From NCBI GenBank assembly GCA_900771995.1, contig CAAGQC010000032.1, positions 1-34,315 of the forward strand: a stretch of DNA of 34,315 nucleotides, read 5' to 3'. The notes under the pieces were generated by a model. That model worked only from the letters and a program-made list of their open reading frames with translations, had not been told where the DNA came from and searched no databases. Position 1 is the stretch's first letter. Each line of letters begins with the position of its first letter. Of this stretch, positions 9,310 through 16,037 are shown piece after piece. The stretch comes from Lachnospiraceae bacterium. GTDB taxonomy: Bacteria > Bacillota > Clostridia > Lachnospirales > Lachnospiraceae. The position numbers and the translations under genes were made by a program.

Positions 9310-9338
9310 AATATATCACAGTGTTCCTTAATTGACAA
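9310..9338 (-). promoter_or_regulatory. Predicted sigma-A promoter for the HD-domain gene and pilT
   Basis: On the minus strand TTGTCA (9338-9333), a 17-base spacer and TATATT (9315-9310) give a near-consensus promoter about 40 bases upstream of the HD-domain start. It lies just after the sigK stop, so this pair of genes has its own transcription start. Confidence 0.65.
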
Positions 9339-9346
9339 GGTGATGT

Positions 9347-9982
9347 TTAGTCCTCCCGAAGCTCCTCCGCCAGCTTATGCAGGGCTCTTTTTTCCATGCG
9401 GGAGACATAGCTTCTGGAGATTCCCAGCGCATCTCCCACTTCCTGCTGGGTATGCTCTTTGTATCCCAGAATCCCATAACGCATCACCAGGATCCGGTAC
9501 TCCCGCTCCGTGAGGCACCTGCCCAGGGCCAGGAACAGGCGCTTTATATTCCTGCCCAGCTCCAGATCTTCCACCACGTCTTTCTGTTTCTCTTCGATCA
9601 CGTCCAGCAGATGGATGGCATTGCCTTCCTTATCCTGCCCGATGGGTTCATATAATGAAACTTCTCTGGACAGTTTTTTACGGCTCCGCAGCATCATCAG
9701 CAGTTCATTATCAATGCACCTGCAGGCATAGGTGGCCAGTCTACCTTTTCCGGAATCAAAAGAATTCACCGCCTTGATCAGTCCGATGCATCCGATGGAG
9801 ATCAGATCCTCCATGTCTTCCTCTACATTCTGGTATTTTTTGGCTATGTGTGCGACCAGACGTAAATTTCTCTCCACCAGGATCTCCCTGGCCTGTCTGG
9901 ATTCTTCCACGGTTCCTTCCCTGAGCAAACGGATATAATAAGCTTCTTCTCCTGCGGTTAATGGCTGCTGAAAGGTTTTCAA
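9347..9982 (-). CDS. sigK: Sporulation sigma factor SigK (RNA polymerase sigma-K), without pro-sequence
   Basis: Sigma-K directs late mother-cell transcription in sporulation (coat, cortex, spore release). The 211-residue product aligns with SigK over its whole length: TFQQPLTAGEEAYYI, region 2 (ERNLRLVAHIAKKYQN; EDLISIGCIGLIKAVNSFD; LATYACRCIDNELLM), SLYEPIGQDKEGN, and region 4.2 (TQQEVGDALGISRSYVSRMEKRAL). The start is TTG at 9982, with GGAGGG six bases upstream. An in-frame TAA 12 codons upstream rules out an N-terminal pro-peptide, and the protein begins where mature Bacillus SigK begins. Known examples without a pro-sequence include Clostridioides difficile. The gene is uninterrupted, with no skin element. 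A mother-cell-type promoter may lie at 10012-10039. Confidence 0.93.
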   Translation of the reverse strand: MKTFQQPLTAGEEAYYIRLLREGTVEESRQAREILVERNLRLVAHIAKKYQNVEEDMEDLISIGCIGLIKAVNSFDSGKGRLATYACRCIDNELLMMLRSRKKLSREVSLYEPIGQDKEGNAIHLLDVIEEKQKDVVEDLELGRNIKRLFLALGRCLTEREYRILVMRYGILGYKEHTQQEVGDALGISRSYVSRMEKRALHKLAEELRED

Positions 9983-10011
9983 GAAATCCCTCCGTGGACA
10001 GTTGCTTATGA

Positions 10012-10039
10012 TAGTTTATGAGATTTTCTGTCCACAAGT
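10012..10039 (-). promoter_or_regulatory. Candidate mother-cell (sigma-K/sigma-E type) promoter for sigK
   Basis: On the minus strand CATAAACTA (10020-10012) fits the sigma-K -10 pattern CATANNNTA. An AC pair (10039-10038), the minimal sigma-K -35, lies 17 bases upstream. The start of transcription would be near 10005, leaving a leader of about 20 bases that contains the GGAGGG site. Such short motifs occur by chance, so this is tentative. Confidence 0.4.
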
Positions 10040-10061
10040 GCCTGTCAGTCTCCCACGATTC

Positions 10062-11225
10062 TCAGAATAAAAACTGGGCCATCACGTAATTACTCAGATC
10101 CAGTCCTCTCTTCGTCAGAGCCAAAAAGCGCCTGCTTTCTCCGTTCTCTTCTCCCTCCGTGACCTGTAACAGTCCGTCTGCCACATTGTGGGCAATGACC
10201 TCTCCGTAGACCTCCTGCAGGCTGCTGCCGTACTGCCTGGCAAAGGCATCATAGGACACCCCCTTTGTCAGCCTCAGTCCCAGAAACAGGGTCTCCTCCA
10301 TCTGCTCCTGTGTGGTAAGGCTCTGTTCTTCTTCCCGACAGTCCAGCGGATGTGCCAGATACGCGGTGAGGTCTCTTCCGTTCTGAAATCTCACGTTGTC
10401 GATCAGGGAAGCGGCTCCGATACCGAAGCCCAGATAATCCCTGCGGACCCAGTATCCCACATTGTGTCTGCACTCGTATCCCGGCCTTGCATAATTGGAG
10501 ATCTCATATCGGTGAAATCCGTATTTTTCCAGAACCTCTATAGTCTCCTCATACATGGCCCGCTCCGTGTCCTCCTCCGGCAGAGGCAGCTGCCCCCGCT
10601 CCGCCATGGCCGCAAAAGGAGTTCCCTCCTCCACGATCAGGCTGTAGGCGGAGATATGCTGCGGCATGGGTTCCAAATGCAGTACCTTTTCCAGTGTATC
10701 CTTATAGCTTGCCAGTGTCTGTCCCGGCAGTCCGCTCATGACATCCACATTGATATTCGTAAAACCGGCCGCCACCGCCTCCCGGTACACCTGACAGAAG
10801 CCTTCAAAATCATGGATCCTGCCTAACGTTTTCAGTTCCTGCGCCTGGGCGGACTGCATGCCGATGCTGAGACGGTTGATCCCCGCCCCGTAAAACTCCC
10901 AAAGCTTCTGCGCCGTGGCCGTACCCGGATTGACCTCCATGGTGATCTCCGCATCCTCCGCCAGCACAAACTGCGCTCTGATGCGCTCCATCAGCTGTAA
11001 TATCTGTTCCCCGGATAACAGGGAAGGCGTACCACCGCCGATAAACAGACTGGTTACGATGCGGTCTCTATACTCCTTTGCTCTTCCCCCGATCTCTGCA
11101 AAAAGTGCAGCCATATAGGCTTCCCTTGTCTGCTCCGTGGCAGGGGCAGACAGGAAATCGCAATAGCTGCACTTTTTTACGCAAAAGGGAATATGAATGT
11201 ATAATTCCAGTTCCTTCTTATTCAT
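10062..11225 (-). CDS. hemW: Radical SAM heme chaperone HemW (HemN-like)
   Basis: HemW binds heme and a radical-SAM [4Fe-4S] cluster and is thought to insert heme into proteins. It is often mislabelled as oxygen-independent coproporphyrinogen oxidase. From the chosen start the product has 387 residues, with the cluster motif C15-x3-C19-x2-C22 in HIPFCVKKCSYCDF, followed by FIGGGTPSLLSGEQI, MEVNPGTATAQ, INRLSIGMQSAQAQ, and the HemN C-terminal region. ATG 11225 is preceded by AAGGAG; the frame continues to 11261 but without a site. It follows lepA by 22 bases, matching the lepA-hemW order of Bacillus. Confidence 0.94.
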   Translation of the reverse strand: MNKKELELYIHIPFCVKKCSYCDFLSAPATEQTREAYMAALFAEIGGRAKEYRDRIVTSLFIGGGTPSLLSGEQILQLMERIRAQFVLAEDAEITMEVNPGTATAQKLWEFYGAGINRLSIGMQSAQAQELKTLGRIHDFEGFCQVYREAVAAGFTNINVDVMSGLPGQTLASYKDTLEKVLHLEPMPQHISAYSLIVEEGTPFAAMAERGQLPLPEEDTERAMYEETIEVLEKYGFHRYEISNYARPGYECRHNVGYWVRRDYLGFGIGAASLIDNVRFQNGRDLTAYLAHPLDCREEEQSLTTQEQMEETLFLGLRLTKGVSYDAFARQYGSSLQEVYGEVIAHNVADGLLQVTEGEENGESRRFLALTKRGLDLSNYVMAQFLF

Positions 11226-11247
11226 ATTGCTCCTTATACTTCTCTCA

Positions 11248-13065
11248 TCAGTTTTTATCATCCAGCTTCAGAACACTCATAAATGCCTTCTGGGGGATCT
11301 CTACGTTGCCGAACTGACGCATACGCTTCTTACCCTCTTTCTGCTTCTCCAGCAGCTTCTTCTTACGGGTAATATCACCGCCGTAGCATTTTGCCAGCAC
11401 GTCCTTACGCATGGCCTTCACCGTCTCTCTTGCAATGACCTTGCCGCCGATGGCCGCCTGAATGGGGATCTCGAAGAGGTGTCTGGGGATCTCGTCCTTC
11501 AGCTTCTCGCACATCTTTCGGCCTCTCTCATAGGCGGAATCCGCACAGACGATAAAGGACAGGGCGTCCACTTCCTCACGGTTGATCAGAATGTCCAGCT
11601 TCACCAGATTGGATCTCTCGTATCCCTTCAGATCATAGTCGAAGGAAGCATAGCCGCGGGAACGGGATTTCAGGGCATCGAAGAAATCATAAATGATCTC
11701 ATTTAAGGGCAGTTCGTATTTTAACAACGCTCTGGTACCCTCAATGTATTCCATGCCGAGATATTTGCCCCGGCGCTCCTGACACAGTTCCATGATGGAA
11801 CCGATAAATTCGGAAGTCACCATGATCTCCGCATTTACCACCGGCTCTTCCATGTATTCGATCTCGGAGGGATCCGGCAGATTGGAGGGGTTGGTCAGTT
11901 CGATCACTTCGCCGTTGGTCTTGTGCACCTTATAGACTACGCCGGGGGCCGTGGTCACCAGATCCAGATTATACTCTCTCTCCAGCCGCTCCTGAATGAT
12001 CTCCAGATGTAACAGGCCCAGGAATCCACAGCGGAAACCAAATCCCAGTGCCACGGAAGTCTCCGGCTCATAGAACAGGGACGCATCGTTTAACTGTAAT
12101 TTTTCCAGGGCATCCCGCAGATCCGGATATTTGGAGCCGTCCGCAGGATACAGTCCACAGTACACCATGGACTGTACTTTTTTATAACCGGGCAGAGGCT
12201 CTGCACAGGGATTGTTGTCATCCGTCACGGTATCGCCCACTGCCGTATCCTTTACATTTTTAATGGAAGCGGTAATATAACCTACCATTCCGGCGGATAG
12301 TTCGTCACAGGGAATAAACTGTCCCGCTCCGAAATAACCGACCTCCACCACTTCTTCCTTCGCTCCTGTGGCCATCATGCGGATCATGGTACCTTTTTTC
12401 ACCGTACCTTCCATGACACGGCAGAAAATGATAACCCCCTTATAGGAATCGTACACAGAGTCAAAGATCAGTGCCTGCAAGGGGTTGTCCGGGTTTCCCT
12501 TGGGGGCGGGGATCTTTTTCACGATCTGCTCCAGGACTTCCTCGATGCCGATGCCGTTCTTCGCAGAGATCAGCGGGGCGTCCTGTGCCTCGATACCGAT
12601 GACATCCTCGATCTCTTCGATAACTCTCTGGGGATCCGCGCTGGGCAGGTCGATCTTGTTGATCACCGGGAAAACATCCAGATCGTGATCCAGTGCCAGA
12701 TAGACATTGGCCAGCGTCTGGGCCTCAATGCCCTGTGCCGCGTCCACCACCAGAATGGCGCCGTCGCAGGCCGCCAGGGAACGACTGACCTCGTAGTTGA
12801 AGTCCACGTGACCCGGGGTATCGATGAGGTTGAAAATATATTCTTCCCCGTCCTGTGCTTTATATACGGTACGCACTGCCTGTGCCTTGATGGTAATGCC
12901 ACGCTCTCTCTCCAGATCCATGTTGTCCAGAACCTGTGCCTGCATCTCTCTGCTGGTAAGCAGACCGGTCTTCTCGATAATGCGGTCTGCCAGAGTGGAT
13001 TTTCCGTGATCTATGTGTGCCACAATACAAAAATTGCGGATCTTGCTCTGATCTATTGCTGCCAT
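11248..13065 (-). CDS. lepA: Elongation factor 4 (LepA), ribosome back-translocating GTPase
   Basis: LepA is a translational GTPase related to EF-G that acts on stalled or assembling ribosomes. The product has 605 residues from ATG 13065 (MAAIDQSKIRNF). G-domain motifs are clear: AHIDHGKST (G1), RERGITIKAQAV (G2), DTPGHVDF (G3), NKIDLPSA (G4). These are followed by EF-G-like domains and the LepA-specific C-terminal domain (YGGDITRKKKLLEKQKEGKK), ending with the conserved IPQKAFMSVLKLD. ATG 13065 has AAAGGAC seven bases upstream; an ATG seven codons earlier (13086) has a poorer site. A promoter lies at 13103-13132. Confidence 0.97.
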   Translation of the reverse strand: MAAIDQSKIRNFCIVAHIDHGKSTLADRIIEKTGLLTSREMQAQVLDNMDLERERGITIKAQAVRTVYKAQDGEEYIFNLIDTPGHVDFNYEVSRSLAACDGAILVVDAAQGIEAQTLANVYLALDHDLDVFPVINKIDLPSADPQRVIEEIEDVIGIEAQDAPLISAKNGIGIEEVLEQIVKKIPAPKGNPDNPLQALIFDSVYDSYKGVIIFCRVMEGTVKKGTMIRMMATGAKEEVVEVGYFGAGQFIPCDELSAGMVGYITASIKNVKDTAVGDTVTDDNNPCAEPLPGYKKVQSMVYCGLYPADGSKYPDLRDALEKLQLNDASLFYEPETSVALGFGFRCGFLGLLHLEIIQERLEREYNLDLVTTAPGVVYKVHKTNGEVIELTNPSNLPDPSEIEYMEEPVVNAEIMVTSEFIGSIMELCQERRGKYLGMEYIEGTRALLKYELPLNEIIYDFFDALKSRSRGYASFDYDLKGYERSNLVKLDILINREEVDALSFIVCADSAYERGRKMCEKLKDEIPRHLFEIPIQAAIGGKVIARETVKAMRKDVLAKCYGGDITRKKKLLEKQKEGKKRMRQFGNVEIPQKAFMSVLKLDDKN

Positions 13066-13102
13066 ACTACTGTCCTTTCCTGACATATTCTTACGTCTAA
13101 CG

Positions 13103-13132
13103 ATTGTAGCATAAATTCCGCATTCTTGTCTA
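13103..13132 (-). promoter_or_regulatory. Predicted sigma-A promoter (extended -10) for lepA-hemW
   Basis: On the minus strand TAGACA (13132-13127), an 18-base spacer and TACAAT (13108-13103) with a TGC extension just upstream. The start of transcription would be near 13097. It lets lepA-hemW be expressed outside sporulation although they follow spoIIP. Confidence 0.6.
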
Positions 13133-13176
13133 TGTTTTTGCTTCGATTCGTCGTTCTGCCCCGCTTTTATGTACCG

Positions 13177-14340
13177 CTACCGTCCCTGAAGCACCATATA
13201 CAGAATATGTGCCAGCGGGTCACAGGCATTTTTTACCTCTTCCAGGGTATTGTTCTGGGCTCCCAGTTCCACCAGAAGTGTCCGGGGACGCAGATGCATA
13301 TTGTAACGGTAGCCCTTCAGATAGATCCTGCGGGTCAGTCCCGGATAATATTCCGCAGCCTTTAACTGCATCTGAAAGGAAAATGCCAGATTGGCCTCCT
13401 GATTCTCATTGGCCAGATAATCGATGTCTCCCGTCTTACGGGTACGACTGAGTCCATTAAAAAACATAAACCTTGCCGTAGGTCTCCCCTGAATATCTGT
13501 CACCAGCCGCGTGCCCTCCGCTATCTCATCCCGGTGTAGATCGATGACCACCTGTATGGAAGGATTCTCTGCAAGGATCTGTTCCACCGCCGGGAGGGCT
13601 CTGGAATAGGCATTGTCCCTGGTCTCCACATCGTATTGCCCGGTATGGTGCAACACACGATAGCCGTATTGCTCCGTCAGGATCTGCGTCAGATATTCTC
13701 CCACGCCCACAATGCCGGTGTTCACGTCTCCCGGTGTGGAATCCGCAAAAGCCTCCTGGGAATGGGTATGATAGATCAGGATCTGGGGTTCCGCTCCCTC
13801 TGCGGGTGCCAATGTCATATCCATTCCCAGAAGCTTTTCCGCAGACAGCTGGTCGCTTCCTGCCATGGTGTTGGCATCTATGGCATAAAAATTCCGCACC
13901 AGTGTCTCATAATCGTTCAGTTGTGTCAGATCGATCTGTACCTGTTGCGAGGCAGGAAGAAAGCCCTTCGCAGCCGTTTCTGTCACTACCGGCTCCGTAT
14001 TCTCCGGGTTCTGCGCCGTCTGTACGGGTGTTGCCTGCGGCTGCGGCAGTAGCAGTTCTTCACTGATCAGATCCTCCGTCGTCAATGTCCTGCAGGTACT
14101 CTCATCCTCTTCCGGATACTGTGTTCCCTGTTTTTCCAGAACTCCGTAACCCAGAAGCGGCACCACTTCCTGCATGCTTTGTTGTAACAATAATCCGGAG
14201 CCGCCTTCTTCTCCCAGCAAAGCTTCCGCACCGGCAAACACCGGGAATTCATTTTCTCCGCCGTCTGCCATCAGAAGACCGCAGACAACTGTCAGCAGAA
14301 ACAACCCGATCCGGCAGGCACAAGTATCAGGGATCTTCAT
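13177..14340 (-). CDS. spoIIP: Stage II sporulation protein P (SpoIIP), engulfment peptidoglycan hydrolase
   Basis: SpoIIP is a membrane-anchored amidase/endopeptidase that works with SpoIID and SpoIIM to remodel septal wall during engulfment. The product (387 residues from ATG 14340) begins with a basic segment and a hydrophobic helix (IGLFLLTVVCGLLM) that serves as signal/anchor. A variable linker of about 150 residues follows, then the catalytic domain with YHTHSQEAF (His191 region), VIDLHRDE, ANLAFSFQMQLKA and a C-terminal LLVELGAQNNTLEEV, all typical of the family. GGGGAG lies eight bases before ATG 14340; an alternative start at 14364 has only a weak site. It is 44 bases downstream of gpr, as in Bacillus. 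Confidence 0.93.
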   Translation of the reverse strand: MKIPDTCACRIGLFLLTVVCGLLMADGGENEFPVFAGAEALLGEEGGSGLLLQQSMQEVVPLLGYGVLEKQGTQYPEEDESTCRTLTTEDLISEELLLPQPQATPVQTAQNPENTEPVVTETAAKGFLPASQQVQIDLTQLNDYETLVRNFYAIDANTMAGSDQLSAEKLLGMDMTLAPAEGAEPQILIYHTHSQEAFADSTPGDVNTGIVGVGEYLTQILTEQYGYRVLHHTGQYDVETRDNAYSRALPAVEQILAENPSIQVVIDLHRDEIAEGTRLVTDIQGRPTARFMFFNGLSRTRKTGDIDYLANENQEANLAFSFQMQLKAAEYYPGLTRRIYLKGYRYNMHLRPRTLLVELGAQNNTLEEVKNACDPLAHILYMVLQGR

Positions 14341-14384
14341 TGTCTGCGCTCCCCTTCCGCACATTCTCTTTTATATATATGCGT

Positions 14385-15305
14385 CTATGCCCAGTTTTTT
14401 TCCATGGCAATATTGATTCCCTCGGAGACGGTGTAGCTGACCCGTTTGATCACGGAATCAATATCTTTTCCGGTCATATACATATTGTTCAGCTCTGCGA
14501 ACGCCATGCGGTGCTGCCCCATATATTTCACCGCATCGAACTCCTTCTCCCCGCTCATCAGCTTCTCCAGGGCATCCCCCACAATAGTGGCGGCATCCAC
14601 CACCGTAGGGATTCCGATGGCGATCACCGGCACTCCCAGTGTCTCTTCGGTCAGGGCATTGCGGTGATTCCCTACCCCGGATCCGGGCTGGATCCCGGTA
14701 TTGGTGATCTGGATCGTACGGTTCAGTCTTCTGGTACTGCGGGCCGCCAGCGCATCCACCACGATCAGTACATCCGGTGTGGTCTCCTTCACCACGCCGC
14801 TTATGATCTCCGCCGTCTCCATGCCGGTCTTCGCCATGACTCCCGGCTCGATACTGCTGACCAGATTCATGCGAGTACAGTTATAAGCCGCCTTTCCATA
14901 GGTTCTGACCACATGTCTGGTGATCAGCAGATTGTCCACCACCTGCGGTCCCAGAGCATCCGCCGTCACCTCCCGGTTCCCCAGCCCCACGATCAGCACC
15001 GACAGTTCCTCCGCTTCTCCCGGCATCATTTTTAGCAGTTCCTCCGCCAGTGCCTCCGAGATCTCTCTGTGGTAATCATCGTCCGGTTCCACCATGGCCG
15101 GTGCCTCCATGGTCACATAGACTCCCATGGGCTTCCCCAGCGTTTTTTCCGCATTTTTCGTGTCGATGGTCACTTTGGTGATCCGGATGTCCGTCTCCTC
15201 CTCATAGTGTTCGTCCACCGACACTCCCCGCAGTTTGCTCTCTTCTTCGTTGACACTTTCCCTCGCCTCCAGGGCCAGGTCTGTTCTGATCTGAAAAGTT
15301 TCCAT
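14385..15305 (-). CDS. gpr: Spore germination endopeptidase GPR
   Basis: GPR degrades small acid-soluble spore proteins during germination. It is made in the forespore as an inactive zymogen that later removes its own N-terminal propeptide. The 306-residue product opens with FQIRTDLALEARESV, close to the conserved propeptide/processing region, and contains LIVGLGNREVTADALGPQVV, SSIEPGVMAKTGMETAEII, VIVVDALAARSTRRL, TGIQPGSGVGNHR and IGIPTVVDAATI, all family signatures. It is shorter than the Bacillus enzyme, as usual in Clostridia. It is divergent from rpsT and followed by spoIIP. A forespore (sigma-G) promoter would be expected, but I could not identify one with confidence. Confidence 0.95.
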   Translation of the reverse strand: METFQIRTDLALEARESVNEEESKLRGVSVDEHYEEETDIRITKVTIDTKNAEKTLGKPMGVYVTMEAPAMVEPDDDYHREISEALAEELLKMMPGEAEELSVLIVGLGNREVTADALGPQVVDNLLITRHVVRTYGKAAYNCTRMNLVSSIEPGVMAKTGMETAEIISGVVKETTPDVLIVVDALAARSTRRLNRTIQITNTGIQPGSGVGNHRNALTEETLGVPVIAIGIPTVVDAATIVGDALEKLMSGEKEFDAVKYMGQHRMAFAELNNMYMTGKDIDSVIKRVSYTVSEGINIAMEKNWA

Positions 15306-15332
15306 TTTCTCACCTTCCGTCTGCCTTTCTTA

Positions 15333-15372
15333 TCAATACATTTTTTACAAAAATCCGCAAAATATGTATTGA
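15333..15372. repeat. Inverted repeat between gpr and rpsT
   Basis: TCAATACAT (15333-15341) and ATGTATTGA (15364-15372) are perfect 9-base inverted arms 22 bases apart. The right arm overlaps the -35 box of the rpsT promoter. It could be an operator for the divergent pair or a chance symmetry in AT-rich DNA. Confidence 0.5.
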
Positions 15373-15397
15373 CAAAAGCTTCCGGATTGTCTACACT
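15369..15397 (+). promoter_or_regulatory. Predicted sigma-A promoter for rpsT
   Basis: TTGACA (15369-15374), a 17-base spacer and TACACT (15392-15397). The start of transcription would be near 15404, giving a leader of about 90 bases before the rpsT start codon. Confidence 0.7.
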
Positions 15398-15469
15398 ACA
15401 ATAGTATGTTTACGTTAGTCTTCCGTGTCTGGCTAAAGTGAAACATTTCTTGTAAATTATAATTTTATT

Positions 15470-15490
15470 GTATACATTATGGAGGTGTAC
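15470..15490 (+). promoter_or_regulatory. Possible hairpin masking the rpsT ribosome-binding site
   Basis: GTATAC (15470-15475) can pair with GTGTAC (15485-15490) with one G-T pair and a nine-base loop. The GGAGG site lies in the loop and 3' arm. Together with the TTG start this might lower or control translation, as known for rare starts in S20 genes of other bacteria. Stability is low and this is only a suggestion. Confidence 0.3.
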
Positions 15491-15493
15491 GAC

Positions 15494-15757
15494 TTGGCTA
15501 ACATTAAATCTGCAAAAAAGAGAATTTTAGTATCCCGCACAAGAGCTGACAGAAACAAAGCTATCAGATCCGGCGTTAAGACCGCTATCAAGAAGGTATA
15601 CGCTGCAATCGAAACCGGTGACAAGGAAGCAGCTAAGGCTGAACTGACCGCTGCTACCAAGACCATCGAGATGGCTACTTCTAAGGGCGTTTACCACAAG
15701 AACAACGCCGCAAGAAAGGTTTCCCGTCTGAGCAAAGCTGTCAACGGAATGGCTTAA
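15494..15757 (+). CDS. rpsT: Small ribosomal subunit protein bS20
   Basis: bS20 is a primary 16S rRNA-binding protein of the 30S subunit. From the TTG at 15494 the product is 87 residues and begins ANIKSAKKRILVSRTR after the initiator, exactly as the family does, with the later conserved GVYHKNNAARKVSRLSKAVN. The in-frame ATG at 15479 would overlap the strong ribosome-binding site GGAGGTG (15481-15487) and add non-family residues, so TTG is preferred; the spacing is six bases. It is a single-gene unit with its own promoter and terminator, divergent from gpr as in Bacillus. Codon use is biased as in highly expressed genes. Confidence 0.96.
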   Translation: MANIKSAKKRILVSRTRADRNKAIRSGVKTAIKKVYAAIETGDKEAAKAELTAATKTIEMATSKGVYHKNNAARKVSRLSKAVNGMA

Positions 15758-15791
15758 TTTTTCTTGCACTGGTACAGAATTTAAGACATAC

Positions 15792-15827
15792 AAAAGCACC
15801 TATACCGTCATGTAGGTGCTTTTTTTA
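15792..15827 (+). terminator. Intrinsic terminator of rpsT
   Basis: AAAAGCACCTA (15792-15802) pairs with TAGGTGCTTTT (15813-15823), a 10-base loop, and the T-run continues to 15826. It lies 35 bases after the rpsT stop. Between here and the pnp terminator (15828-15885) is a short GC-rich stretch without an assignable feature. Confidence 0.9.
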
Positions 15828-15887
15828 TACCCTTTTTCCGTTACTCTTCTATGCCGCCGGGGCATCCGGCCCTTCGGGTTCCAATGC

Positions 15888-15930
15888 AAAAAAGATCCGT
15901 CCTGCAGTATGGTCTGCATAACGGATCTTT
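15888..15930 (-). terminator. Intrinsic terminator of pnp
   Basis: On the minus strand AAAGATCCGT (15930-15921) pairs with ACGGATCTTT (15900-15891), followed by more Ts to 15888. The loop contains a second small stem (TGCAG/CTGCA). It lies about 110 bases after the pnp stop and is convergent with the rpsT terminator. Confidence 0.85.
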
Positions 15931-15950
15931 CTTATCATATCGTTCATATC

Positions 15951-16009
15951 GTGAGCATAGCTCACTCAATGCATTTCGCAAAATCATACTTGCGAGCAAG
16001 TGATTTTGC
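15951..16009. repeat. Cluster of three palindromes after pnp, possible dispersed intergenic element
   Basis: Three symmetric elements follow one another: GTGAGC-ATA-GCTCAC (15951-15965), AATGCATT (15968-15975), and a long arm pair at 15978-16009, in which GCAAAATC pairs with GATTTTGC and, inside a two-base bulge, ACTTGC pairs with GCAAGT. The last can form a 14-base-pair stem. The block sits between the pnp stop and its terminator. Its build resembles small dispersed repeats of Clostridia, but only one copy is in this window. Confidence 0.55.
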
Positions 16010-16037
16010 TTCATTATATATTCTACGCTTTCACAGC

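Noticed and set aside
13087..13179. The spoIIP TAG is followed by 30 open codons in frame with lepA, suggesting read-through or fusion.
   Set aside because: The stretch contains a good lepA promoter, both proteins end and start as their families do, and 30 open codons are not unlikely by chance.
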